Under the pieces are notes generated by a model. The model saw only the letters and a list, made by a program, of their open reading frames with translations, searched no databases and was not told where the DNA came from. The position numbers were made by a program, and so were the translations under genes. A stretch of DNA of 64,000 nucleotides from contig NC_087071.1 in the NCBI RefSeq assembly GCF_963678635.1, forward strand, positions 3,673,624-3,737,623. The letters run 5' to 3'. Positions within the stretch are counted from its first letter, which is position 1; every line of letters starts with the position of its first letter. The stretch is from Symsagittifera roscoffensis (Eukaryota; Xenacoelomorpha; Acoela; Convolutidae). Positions 32,401-41,203 of this stretch are shown one piece after another.

Positions 32401-34758
32401 TTCTTCTAATTTCATTGTGATTTCTGCTTGTTCTAGTTTGTCTACTAGTTTTCTAAAATCTAAATCGGGTTCTCGAATTGAAGAAGGATGTGATGCTCTC
32501 TTTTTTATTGCTATTTTCCTTAATTGTGGTGTTAAGGTCATCATTAAGATTTCTGTCATCTTAGTGTTTTTATAGTCATGTGTATTTAGTGAATATGCTT
32601 TTCGAACTAGTGTTTCGATTCTTACTGCTATTTGCTTGATGGTTTCGTTTGGTAATCTGCGAATTTCATTACATAAAACTCTTTGTTGTTGTTTGTTTCT
32701 TTCGGAGTCAAACATTTTTGAAAATTCTTGTGTAAATCTTTTCCAGTTTGATTTTATTTCTTGAGGTAGTACTGAAAACCATTTTTGGGCTGCGCCATCT
32801 AAGGTTGTTTGTATCAACGCTGTGCGTCGATGTATCCAGTTTTGATGTAGTGGCGTGTTAATTGGTTCAGGTCCAATATTTAAAATTAAATTTGCTGTTA
32901 CTGCATTTAAGTAATCTTCTACAGAGTATTCAGGGTCTGTTCCTGTGAAAACCATTAAGGGTTTATTTGATGTTATTGATGATCCACCCATAAGGTATGG
33001 ATTCATTGTCATTTGTAATGATTCAGCTGCATTTGGCATTTGAGAAAAATTTGAAAGTTGGTTTCTTGTTATTTCATGTTGTTGAAGATAATACGGGAGT
33101 GGTATTTCATTTTGCATTTGTGATGGTTGATACGAGTGTGTAGTCATTGGATTTTGTTGTTGAATTGGTTGAAAAGATTGTATATTAATTGGATTTGGTT
33201 GTTGAATTGGTTGTTGATATTGTGCATCTATTGATTGTGGAGAAAAATTTCTATGGTTTGTACGTGTTTTCTGTATTCCTTGTCTACGATATTCTTGAGT
33301 ATTTTGTGCAAATATATCTGGTTGTAAGAAATCGTCATCTGAGGATAAATAATCCATTTGATAAGATGTTTGTTTTTTATTTTTATTTTGTTGAAAAAAT
33401 GGGTAATTTTCACTGCGATCCTGTGGAGGGTTTGGTTGAAAATTTTTGGAATTATATTGGGCCGTTGGGTTATCCCAGTTTCGAGGTTTTGTATATTGAT
33501 TAAAATTCCTTTGTGGTTGATAATTTGTTTTTGATGGATGTGTATAATTATAATTATGGTCTGCAAAGTTGTTTCTAGTGAATGTTTTGCGTGTTTTTGA
33601 TGGTATTGTCATGGGTTTGTATGTTTGGTAATCCATATGTGAATATTTAGGGGCAACCGAAGGTTTAACGGTTGATTGTAAGGTTACCTGTGTTTGTGAA
33701 GGATTTGTATTTCTTGGTGTTGTTAAATTTGGGCGTATTGGTGAAATACTTTGTTGTGTAGTTGTTGTGTGTACAATTTCTTCATTTATGAAGTGTGATG
33801 GTGTCTGTATATCTTGTTGAGTAAGATTCCTAGTTCCATTGAGGTTTTCATTGTGTATGACTGTAGAGTTTAAACTATTATTTTGTGTATCAGGTAAAAA
33901 TGTATTATAGTTTAATGGTGTTGCATCAATTGTTAATGGTATTACTCTTACATAATCTCTTATGTAAGATATTGTACCTATTGCTTGACTTGAGATTGAT
34001 TGTGGAAAGTTTATAAATACGGGATGAGACCATTCGGGGTCCCAAACATAATCTGATTGTTCTGTGATAGCTGTATCATCGTTCGAGTTTTGGGGTCTAA
34101 AATTTTTTCTTGCTTGTGCAATTAAATCAATATTGTGTGTAAAATAATCTATTATGAACCATGCTAAAATTTTTTGTAAATCGTGTTTGGTATGTTGTGA
34201 AACGTCGTCTTTCGTGAAATTTTCTTTAATGATGTTTAAATAACTAGAGAGTAGTGTGATTTCATGTCGTACTCTTAAATGTTTAGATGTTTCTGTCGGT
34301 GAGACATTTGTTAATGGGATTTCGTTTTCTAATATCGAAATATAACTATATATTATTGCGAAAACTTCATTAGTGAAAATGGAGTTTGCTCTTTGTGAGT
34401 TATGGTATTGTATGCTTTTTATATATTCTGAAAAAACTTTTGAAAATTCTAAATCAAGGTCGTCTGTTTGAATAGTGTATGTTCTATTATTATGGTTTGG
34501 GGAAGTGAATTCTATAGAGTAGATTCCATATTGTTGTGTTATGTTGCATATATCTTTTAGATAGTGATCTATGATTTGTCTTTTGATTTTTACATCGGGG
34601 AACTCTGTTTTACATGGACTGATTCCGGGTTCAAATAAATTTACGAGTAAATTTTGACAAAATATGTGTTGTCCTCTATCAGTATCTGCATCTACTATAA
34701 AAGGAAAGATTTCATCATCATCTGGAGTTTCGTCACCTGGGGTGTGCGTTGAACTCAT
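29425..34758 (-). CDS. Gag, protease and most of reverse transcriptase
   Basis: A 1777-codon frame from ATG 34758. Residues 1 to about 290 are an unassigned N-terminal (matrix-position) region, followed by a Gln/Pro/Asn-rich linker. A capsid-like segment lies around residues 580-800 (LMVFTGTDPEYSVEDYL). A CCHC knuckle, CNYCRRYGHSISEC, lies near 837-850. An Asn/Arg/Tyr/Ser-rich tract covers about 885-1065. The protease motif is DFLIDSGAESNII near 1225. RT carries PVIILAKG near 1624 and YLDD near 1736. Gag and Pol are in one frame with no stop between them, so the usual Gag:Pol ratio must be set some other way. The frame ends prematurely after the RT palm where a C run (plus-strand GGGG at 29447-29450) appears one base short; RT resumes one frame over. 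Confidence 0.9.
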   Translation of the reverse strand: MSSTHTPGDETPDDDEIFPFIVDADTDRGQHIFCQNLLVNLFEPGISPCKTEFPDVKIKRQIIDHYLKDICNITQQYGIYSIEFTSPNHNNRTYTIQTDDLDLEFSKVFSEYIKSIQYHNSQRANSIFTNEVFAIIYSYISILENEIPLTNVSPTETSKHLRVRHEITLLSSYLNIIKENFTKDDVSQHTKHDLQKILAWFIIDYFTHNIDLIAQARKNFRPQNSNDDTAITEQSDYVWDPEWSHPVFINFPQSISSQAIGTISYIRDYVRVIPLTIDATPLNYNTFLPDTQNNSLNSTVIHNENLNGTRNLTQQDIQTPSHFINEEIVHTTTTQQSISPIRPNLTTPRNTNPSQTQVTLQSTVKPSVAPKYSHMDYQTYKPMTIPSKTRKTFTRNNFADHNYNYTHPSKTNYQPQRNFNQYTKPRNWDNPTAQYNSKNFQPNPPQDRSENYPFFQQNKNKKQTSYQMDYLSSDDDFLQPDIFAQNTQEYRRQGIQKTRTNHRNFSPQSIDAQYQQPIQQPNPINIQSFQPIQQQNPMTTHSYQPSQMQNEIPLPYYLQQHEITRNQLSNFSQMPNAAESLQMTMNPYLMGGSSITSNKPLMVFTGTDPEYSVEDYLNAVTANLILNIGPEPINTPLHQNWIHRRTALIQTTLDGAAQKWFSVLPQEIKSNWKRFTQEFSKMFDSERNKQQQRVLCNEIRRLPNETIKQIAVRIETLVRKAYSLNTHDYKNTKMTEILMMTLTPQLRKIAIKKRASHPSSIREPDLDFRKLVDKLEQAEITMKLEETENLKLQYVNKIETTPTNINNIQESETDLVEKITEILNIYEKNPNFKGKPSFKKWCNYCRRYGHSISECRQKQQDSQNKPQKYKEPNKSFYQYMKKDQNLPNKNVYSNNSSGKPLPNNTSYTRNQSPYNSSYRGRSPERRNTYNSSQNHYNRPNSRNNYSRSNSNTQRFVSRSNSQSRNNYYPNNQSRNSSYNRNRNYSYNRNRSYSNNRNQNYPNNRSRNNSYNRSNYNRQNNNYQNRSRNNSQNRHPSYNNRYRNYSQSPHRNNNHYNNSNNRHRSSTPKHQRQINQVQANPETTSDPPGIDDTVTDTLQLNQINCTSSDSESDTENTLDINMIKVENDYESVIYEQPFPSHIYENQSQILQNHYTTPINSTPTTQETNEINTTNQTNKNTKTKCLNTNHIYQNIQKEQPKEKIWTIPFLLESPRNKEFQPPDLEIDFLIDSGAESNIINIPTWNEIKILHPKLTPLETSSKLATAQGSTLINYGKIQLFLLPTRTMEQSKILNKPFKQIFHITDIKYNIIGIPFISKYIPTINILNSKILIKDKYTKTKETSLTFFQRLNKQPPFFSKFYPIFNQQRKHLKPLSGNIYNFSIKQVHQYDKAQNKQKFYMSDFEFKPIHKFFKITISSIKYLKNSNSDIISLHVYNNTPYQVTLPLGLLGYCETNATISPIHEKAYRVNNILQLLDICQSTILNEELSINNIISNENRNTDYFTKTPYFKPTFNISNYTEDQQKFLTMFNFQHSQITQDEFEKLAKQLLQYSSVYATSKFDVGKISSSLHLPLKPDAVFKKQRASKVPIHLHDKVNRLLDILEQYNIISPVNKEEQPKGNTFINPVIILAKGESLKIVLDARYLNSLIDESKCNWPIEPIQVILTKINGKYFTTADMNSAYNQMPLDEQSRRLTQFVIGNQQYEFNRLFYGISIGPAAFSAFMSKIFRPLILKKNAITYLDDVFMQSQTKDEMFKVLEKYHQILQNENLKAAPINHTSF

Positions 34759-35200
34759 TTTTTCGTTCGATGACTGTTAATATGTAATTATTAATGTGTC
34801 GAATTGGTTGATTCCAATTGTATAGATGTACTGGTTTGTGTTTATACTGCTTTTTTATTCTTCTTTTTCCTCTTTGTGATGAATTTGAAGTTGTTTCTGA
34901 GTCAGAAAAATATAATTGATCGTGTTGTGGGTAATTTTTATCTATTGATTCTTTTAGTTTGTAGAGTTCGTCTAAACTGTTGGTTTCTGATTCTGAAAAT
35001 GCGTTTCGATTTTTTGAAAATCTTTTTCGTGTTATTTGTCTTTGTTTAGTGATTATTTTTCTCTTTAGTGTTTGTCGTTTTGTTCGAATGTATCCAACTG
35101 TTTGTGTATGAGGTGTGATTACAAGGTCGTATTTTTTGTTATCTATTTCACAATTGTGTAAAACGATTGTTTGTTTATTCCCTAGGTTTTTAAATGACAT
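34733..35200 (-). CDS. 155-codon basic protein upstream of Gag
   Basis: ATG at 35200; the stop at 34733 lies 26 nt inside the Gag frame, which is shifted one base. Residues about 35-65 are strongly basic (KRQTLKRKIITKQRQITRKR), followed by Ser/Glu/Asp-rich sequence (FSESETNSLDELY, SDSETTSNSSQ) and another basic patch (RGKRRIKKQYKHK). This looks like a nuclear or RNA-binding regulatory protein rather than a structural one. No family is recognised. The overlap suggests leaky scanning or reinitiation to reach the Gag start. Confidence 0.65.
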   Translation of the reverse strand: MSFKNLGNKQTIVLHNCEIDNKKYDLVITPHTQTVGYIRTKRQTLKRKIITKQRQITRKRFSKNRNAFSESETNSLDELYKLKESIDKNYPQHDQLYFSDSETTSNSSQRGKRRIKKQYKHKPVHLYNWNQPIRHINNYILTVIERKNEFNAHPR

Positions 35201-36431
35201 AAGGTTTAGGATGACGGGTGCAAAAGGTTGTTAAATGATTTCTATTTTCCTAAACTGTTAGTTCTTACGATTTTTTGGTTAGCTTAACCTGGGTCTATTT
35301 GTTTAGGGTTGGAGAGAAAAGTATATCGATTCCGAAGAATGATTTTTACTTTCTCGTGACTAGTATAAGCTAAGGTGTTAACTTACTTAATCTTACTTAG
35401 GGGTAGTGATTGTGTTCAAGGGTTGGAGAATAGTAAATCGATCCACAAGGTTCAGGTATAATTAGAACGCGAGTAGTTCGTTAGATACTATTTTAAACTT
35501 ACTAAGTCTAAGATTTATCCTGGGTCTGGTAAGAGGGGGGATCAAGTGAAGGATGAATAACCGAAGTTCTTCACTGTTTATCCTAATTTGAATGATTAGT
35601 TTTGTTTAAAAATTTCTATTAGTCTTGGGTCTTTAGAAAGGGTTGGGTAGTGAATCGACGTTTGAGGTCGTTAGACACTAATTAAGTGGGTGGGGGAGAA
35701 CAAAGTTGTTCTGTTTGATCCAAGGATAAGCCTTGATGATCAAATTTAAAATGTAATGAAGTAGAAAATGATTTAAGATCCAAGGATAAGCCTTGATGAT
35801 CTGGTTTTAAAATTAAGTGACTTTAAGTTTTAATGAGGTTTTAAATTTGTGTAAAGGAAAGATTTAGTATTTTATGATATTAGTGAGTTGGTGATTGCTG
35901 TTATGTTTTAGGTGATGAAGCTGGAACAACAGGATGATTTATGATTACTAACCATTTATTGTCATGCTACTAATTTTTATTTTTATTTTCCAATAAATAT
36001 TTTTCAAACATGTTTTGTATAATACTGCAGAGTTTTAGGAAAACGATCTTAGATCTTTTTATCAATCGTTATTGTATAATATTAATTTGTTTAGCGCCTG
36101 AAATGATTTTGAAGATTTACTTCAAGGTTTTATGTTTGCAAATGGAAATCTAAATTCATTGCAAGTAGTATTCGAAATATAAAAGTTTGTTCTGGCTTTT
36201 GCCGAACTATCATGTAACTATACGGCAAGTTTCTACTTTGTCGTATGTCGTCTTTGGTTCGATGTCTTCTTCCAATTCCGGGTAGTTCTATTATGGTTCG
36301 GAATATTGGCTCGGATCTATTGAGTCGGAGAGACATTTCAATTAAATTATTGTCGTATAACATTTTGTAAATGTTTTTGTCTAATTTCTAATCTAATTTT
36401 GGTTAATTCTAATCTAATAAGGTCTTGTTCG
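35201..36431 (-). promoter_or_regulatory. 1.2-kb leader of the LTR element with degenerate repeats
   Basis: It lies between the primer-binding position and the first frame. It contains an irregular series of related segments about 110-120 bp apart (near 35290, 35400, 35520 and 35630), with the words CTGGGTCT, GGGTTGGAGA and AAATCGAT-like ends. It also has two copies of GATCCAAGGATAAGCCTTGATGATC-type sequence (about 35717-35742 and 35778-35803), each able to form a CAAGG-ATAAG-CCTTG hairpin. Candidate roles are a packaging signal, a protein-binding insulator array as in the gypsy leader, or an internal ribosome entry element. Confidence 0.5.
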
Positions 36432-36449
36432 AGACTTATGGTCGCACCA
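36432..36449 (-). promoter_or_regulatory. Candidate tRNA primer-binding site
   Basis: Two bases after the 5' LTR the coding strand reads TGGTGCGACCATAAGTCT, starting with the TGG that pairs with a tRNA CCA end. The position is exactly right. I could not match the rest to a specific tRNA from memory. Confidence 0.65.
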
Positions 36450-36451
36450 GA

Positions 36452-36859
36452 TGAGTTAGGACTGGAGTGTAACTCATAGAGTAATTTCGGATAGGGTACA
36501 CCGTCTGCTCGTCACGCTATCTTATTTTCGGCCGGATAGATTCGTGCAACTTCTTAGTCTAATACCGATCCTAATCTTACTCTTATACTATCTAGTCTCA
36601 GGTTGTTTAACTAGTCTCTGCTAGGCTCAATAGATCTAGGGTATACTGGTTTATTGCGGCTGCTGAAGTGCTCGGGAGAGTCCAACTAATTTCTAAGTTA
36701 AATTCAAATCTCTCTGGTGCTGAAATTACAAGTAACTTCAGCACTTACAAATAAGTGGGTTGTTAGTTAGATGGATCATGATTGGTTAATATTAAATACT
36801 TTACATTGGTAAAACATTTAATTTATCCAATCATAAAATATAGTTTAGATCAGGTTCCA
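36452..36859 (-). repeat. 5' LTR of the 18.9-kb element
   Basis: 408 bp, with no difference from 17960-18367 found by eye. The same palindrome is at 36717-36744. Followed on the plus strand by AATG, the second copy of the target duplication, and by resumed satellite. Confidence 0.95.
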
Positions 36860-37430
36860 AATGTATTTCTTCCGCAATGTATTTCGAAAGACAATGTATT
36901 TCTTCCGCAATGTATTTCTTCCACAATGTATTTCTTCCGCAATGTATTTCTTCCACAATGTATTTCGAAAGACAATGTATTTCTTCCGCAATGCATTTCT
37001 TCCACAATGTATTTCGAAAGACAATGTATTTCTTCCGCAATGCATTTCTTCCGCAATGTATTTCGAAAGACAGTGTATTTCTTACGCAATGTATTTCGAA
37101 AGACAATGTATTTCTTCCGCAATGCATTTCTTCCACAATGTATTTCGAAAGACAATGTATTTCTTCCGCAATGTATTTCTTCCGCAATGTATTTCGAAAG
37201 ACAGTGTATTTCTTACGCAATGTATTTCTTACGCAATGTATTTCGAAAGACAATGTATTTCTTCCGCAATGTATTTCTTCCACAATGTATTTCGAAAGAC
37301 AATGTATTTCTTCCGCAATGCATTTCTTCCGCAATGTATTTCGAAAGACAATGTATTTCTTCCGCAATGTATTTCTTCTGCAATGTATTTCAAAAGACAA
37401 TGTATTTCTTCAGCAATGTGTTTTGATTGA
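36860..37430. repeat. 16/17-bp satellite array, right part
   Basis: Continuation of the 17690-17959 array with the same two unit types in irregular order. Variant units (CTTACGC, CCACAATG) recur in the same local order several times, showing higher-order duplications. Open frames up to 214 codons exist here on both strands and in several frames, which is a property of the repeat and not evidence for a protein. Confidence 0.93.
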
Positions 37431-37457
37431 TGATTGAATTGTTTGGCGAAATTTCCG

Positions 37458-38988
37458 AAGTTGTTAGGTGGAAAGAGTTTACAAGACTTGTTATTGCAAT
37501 TTTTACAAGTGATTCTACCAATCTTTTGGAACTATGATCGGCGTCTGTACAACTATTAGTTGAGTGCTGTTAAAATCACATGAGTTTAAAACCCTGACAA
37601 GGGTGAAAAAGACACATGGTCTAGACTTATTTTTCGGTTATTCCATTAAAACCTATGTAATAACTGTTTTAAAAGAAGTATTCGACGTAATTTTTGCCGA
37701 AGGAATTTTTGAAAAACTATCAATAAAGAAGGATGTAATCTTTTGTGCAGCACAGTATTTCGAAAGTGAATGCAAATTCAAAACTATTTTCTTCGTTCGG
37801 TTCTAAAATTCCGGTAAATTTGGACTAAGTTGTCTAGCAAAAGAGTGTTGATGTTCTTACCTGTTTCCGTGCAACAAAAACAGTTTATTCCGTGATGGTG
37901 TATCTGTCTATAAAAATGAGGTCTAGAGATGTTTTCCGCCAGGAAGTTCATGCCAACTTGTCCTTGTTAGGTATCATGTAGAATCTTCATCATAGCATTT
38001 CTCGAGGCGAAAGTGGTGCCCAAGTTATAACAATAGGTCTAATGAACGGATCTTCGTCTCAACTTTCATTTTTTTAATGTGATTTTCAAAATTGGTCTCT
38101 GACAGAGCCTAATGAATTATTTGGAACTCTTCTTCCCTCCATTTGGAAAATTTTTAGTGGTAGGTGAATAAGAATGTTTTTTATTTGGTTCTGGATTTTT
38201 CCAATCTGAAAAAATATTTTTTTTTAATTTTTTGAAAAATGACCTTTTCTAGTTTTTGAGGGGTATGATGGTTTTATTGAATTTACAGACTTACTGAGTC
38301 TTGGGGAATGGTGGTATGGACTGTTTTTCTGGGCTTCTTCGAGTCCGACTTTTGAGTTGTTGTATGGATTGTTTTTCTGGGCTTCTTCGAGTCCGACTTT
38401 TGAGTTGTTGTATGGACTGTTTTTCTGGGCTTCTTCGAGTCCGACTTTTGAGTTGTTGTATGGACTGTTTTTCTGGGCTTCTTCGAGTCCGAATTTTGAG
38501 TTGTTGTATGGACTGTTTTTCTGGGCTTCTTCGAGTCCGACTTTTGAGTTTGTCTTTTTCGAGAATATTTCGTTTGCAACTTTCGGTCGCAAAGATGGAG
38601 CTCCTTTATTATACCGTCCGTTGGAGAAAATCGTGTTCGCGATTCTCTCATTTGTTTTAGTCACTGTGACGGCAAAGCCGCAAAAAAGTCTTTAGTTGCT
38701 TGATTGATTAGATTTATTTTGATTTGAGCGAGTAGTGGGAGAAAGAGCTGGGTGGGGGTTCCTGGTGACCCTCATGTTTTAAGATATGGAATAGTACATT
38801 CGGTCACTAGGCTATGTATTAGGATAAGAATAGGTTTCGCAATGTATTAAAATAGGTTGTAGATTTCGGAGTTTCAGATGGTAAGTTTCAAAAAAAATTT
38901 TGGCTCCCGATTTCTAAGAAAACGTTCGGCGCTCGAAGTTCCGAAGAACTAAGATAGTGCATAGTTTTTTCCGTATTTAAGGCAAACA
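37458..38988 (-). pseudogene. Decayed integrase segment, tandem copy 1
   Basis: On the minus strand this unit contains a 146-codon frame (38224-38664) with five 16-residue repeats (about SKVGLEEAQKNSPYNN). It is followed, broken by stops, by an integrase finger-like segment ending CTETGKN-like sequence and an integrase core resembling the DYILLFIDSFSK and SSNRLVESLVK motifs of Ty3/gypsy elements. It is paralogous to 38989-40737 at a shift of about 1531 bases. The second integrase motifs are in different frames, so it cannot be translated as one protein. Confidence 0.6.
38310..38560. repeat. 48-bp minisatellite, about five copies
   Basis: Units of 48 bp containing GGACTGTTTTTCTGGGCTTC and TTCGAGTCCGACTTTTGAG. 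The period is a multiple of three, so several frames on both strands stay open. On the minus strand it encodes the 16-residue repeat described with the surrounding element. Confidence 0.92.
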
Positions 38989-39919
38989 AGTTGTTAGGTG
39001 GAAAGAGTTTACAAGACTTGTTATTGCAATTTTTACAAGTGATTCTACCAATCTGTTGGAACTATGATCGGCGTCTGTACAACTATTAGTTGAGTGCTGT
39101 TAAAATCACAAATGAGTTTAAAACCCTGACGAGGGTACAAAAGACACATGATTTAGACTTATTTTTCGGTTATTCCATTAAAAGCTATGTAATAACTGTT
39201 TTAAAAGAAGTATTTGAAGTAATTTTGCAGAAAGAACTTCTGAAAAACGATCAATTAAGTCGATAACTGTTTTAGTAGAAGTATTCGACGTAATTTTTGC
39301 CGAATGAATTTTTGAAAAACTATCAATAAAAAGAAGGATGTAATCTTTTCGGCTGCACAGTATTTCGAAAGTGAATTCAAAGTCAAAACTATTTTCTTCG
39401 TTCGGTTCTGAAAATTCTGGTAAATTTGGACTAAGTTGTTTGGCAAAAGAGTTTTGATGTTCTTACCTGTTTCCGTGCATTAAAAACAGTTTATTCCGTG
39501 ATGGTGTTTCTGTCTATAAAAATGAGCCCGTCAGATGTTTTCTGCCAGGAAGTTCATGCCAACTTGTCCTGGTTGGGTCTCATGTAGAATCCTCATCATA
39601 GCGTTTCTCGAGGCAAAAGGGTGCCCAAGTTATAACAATAGGTCTAATGAACGGATCTTCGTCTCAACTTTCATTTTTTTAATTTGATTTTCAAAATTGG
39701 TCTCTGACAGAGCCTAATGAATTATTTGGAACTCTTCTTCCCTCCATTTGGAAAATTTTTAGTGGTAGGTGAATATGAATGTTTTTTATTTGGTTCTGGA
39801 TTTTTCCAATCTGAAAAAATATTTTTTTTTGAATTTTTTGAAAATTGACCTTTTCTAGTTTTTGAGGGGTATGATGGTTTTATTGAATTTACAGACTTAC
39901 TGAGTCTTGGGGAATGGTC

Positions 39920-40310
39920 GTATGGACTGTTTTTCTGGGCTTCTTCGAGTCCGACTTTTGAGTTGTTGTATGGATTGTTTTTCTGGGCTTCTTCGAGTCC
40001 GACTTTTGAGTTGTTGTATGGACTGTTTTTCTGGGCTTCTTCGAGTCCGACTTTTGAGTTGTTGTATGGACTGTTTTTCTGGGCTTCTTCGAGTCCGACT
40101 TTTGAGTTGTTGTATGGACTGTTTTTCTGGGCTTCTTCGAGTCCGACTTTTGAGTTGTTGTATGGACTGTTTTTCTGGGCTTCTTCGAGTCCGACTTTTG
40201 AGTTGTTGTATGGACTGTTTTTCTGGGCTTCTTCGAGTCCGACTTTTGAGTTGTTGTATGGACTGTTTTTCTGGGCTTTTTCGAGTCCGACTTTTGAGTT
40301 TGTCTTTTTC
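39920..40310. repeat. 48-bp minisatellite, about eight copies
   Basis: The same unit as at 38310-38560 with three more copies, so the array length has changed since the 1.5-kb tandem duplication. Units are almost identical, which indicates recent homogenisation. Confidence 0.92.
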
Positions 40311-40647
40311 GAGAATATTTTGTTTGTGACTTTCGGTCGCGAAGATGGAGCTCCTTTATTATACCGTCCGTTGGAGAAAATCGTGTTCGCGATTCTCTCA
40401 TTTGTTTTAGTCACTGTGACGGCAAAGCCGCAAAAAAGTCTTTAGTTGCTTGATTGATTAGATTTATTTTGATTTGAGCGAGTAGTGGGAGAAAGAGCTG
40501 GGTGGGGGTTCCTGGTGACCCTCATGTTTTAAGATATGGAATAGTACATTCGGTCACTAGGCTATGTATTAGGATAAGAATAGGTTTCGCAATGTATTAA
40601 AATAGGTTGTAGATTTCGGAGTTTAAGATGTTAAGTTTCAAAAAAAA

Positions 40648-40688
40648 TTTTGGCTCCCGATTTCTAAAAAAACGTTCGGGAGCCAAAA
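40648..40688. other. Perfect 13-bp hairpin unique to tandem copy 2
   Basis: TTTTGGCTCCCGA and TCGGGAGCCAAAA flank a 15-base loop. In tandem copy 1 the corresponding right half reads TTCGGCGCTCGAAG, so the inverted half arose only here. Confidence 0.8.
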
Positions 40689-40737
40689 TCAAAAAAAAGA
40701 TAGTGCATAGTTTTTTCCATATTTAAGGCAAACAAAT

Positions 40738-41203
40738 TTAACAGATTAAGACAAGATTTCGAGTCTGCAATAAAATAAGATACAATATTTCAGTATCCTG
40801 GTAAGAAAATGGCAAGGAATCTAAGTTTTTTATTAGCTTTTTATTTTACTAAAGAATATCAAAAAAGTTTTTTACGTGTAGAGCGCAAAATTAAACCCAA
40901 ACTGTATTAAGTTACGACAATGACACAAGTTTTTTTTTGTTTTTTTTTGCATTAAAAACTGGAGCCTCAGAGTTTGTTTTGTTTCTCAATTGTCAAAAAC
41001 TTCTTTTAAACTCTTCAGGGGATTTTTGCTAAAATTATTCAATTGTGCATAAAATAACCCAAAAGCTTTGATATTCAGGTTTTATTCAAAGTATTTTGAT
41101 TTGCAGAGAATATCAAACCGAGTGTCTTGGAGTTTTTTTGGAAGACATTTTGAAAAAAAATTATTGAAACGTTGGTAACTTTGTGTGGTTGATAAATTTT
41201 TAC
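40738..41203. other. Unassigned intron 3 sequence
   Basis: AT-rich, no frame or repeat recognised. It is the upstream end (in gene direction) of aminopeptidase intron 3, next to the exon 3 donor GGAAG|GTAAAA. Confidence 0.4.

Larger units (their letters stand above)
17960..36859 (-). mobile_element. Young 18.9-kb Ty3/gypsy-type LTR retroelement with membrane-glycoprotein and accessory genes
   Basis: Two 408-bp direct repeats (17960-18367 and 36452-36859) begin TG and end CA on the coding strand. They appear identical over their full length. The element is flanked by AATG on both sides (17956-17959 and 36860-36863), a 4-bp target duplication inside the satellite. In coding (minus) order it holds a leader with degenerate repeats, a 155-codon basic frame, Gag-protease-RT (29425-34758), RNase H-integrase (26537-29428), two tiny membrane frames, an ATG-less 378-codon frame, an 872-codon glycoprotein-like frame, a 597-codon frame and a 1.6-kb 3' non-coding part. 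The RT-RNase H-integrase order and the GPY/F motif place it in the Ty3/gypsy group. It is roughly twice the usual length of such elements. Confidence 0.93.
38989..40737 (-). pseudogene. Decayed integrase segment, tandem copy 2
   Basis: Same layout as copy 1, with a 230-codon frame (39722-40414) holding about eight 16-residue repeats. It ends in a basic tail with YSPTTKNFPNGGKK, which resembles RYSPTTKNCEGGK in the plus-strand relic at 42.5 kb. Downstream on the minus strand the integrase finger, the core motif IDSFSK and the third catalytic motif SSNRLVES are recognisable across frame changes. A short extra stretch near 39235-39285 is absent from copy 1 and looks like a local internal duplication. 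Confidence 0.6.

Noticed and set aside
19983-35200. Numerous plus-strand frames of 60-114 codons across the LTR element
   Set aside because: They are antisense shadows of the long minus-strand genes, with no motifs and no supporting signals.
17960-36859. Large DNA transposon (Maverick/Polinton) or integrated DNA virus
   Set aside because: The ends are direct LTRs with TG...CA and a short target duplication, and RT, RNase H and a retroviral-type integrase with GPY/F are present.
36782-37437. Long open frames (up to 214 codons) in the satellite on both strands
   Set aside because: The 16/17-bp units contain no stops in most frames, so open frames are automatic. The peptides are pure repeat translation and similar frames exist in all directions.
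38301-40445. Plus-strand frames of 112-160 codons over the 48-bp arrays
   Set aside because: Their Cys/Phe/Leu-rich repeats arise from the minisatellite. The minus strand frame is the one in line with the flanking retroelement sequence.
37458-40737. CRISPR-like appearance of regularly spaced repeats
   Set aside because: Units are contiguous without unique spacers and the DNA is clearly eukaryotic, so these are minisatellites.
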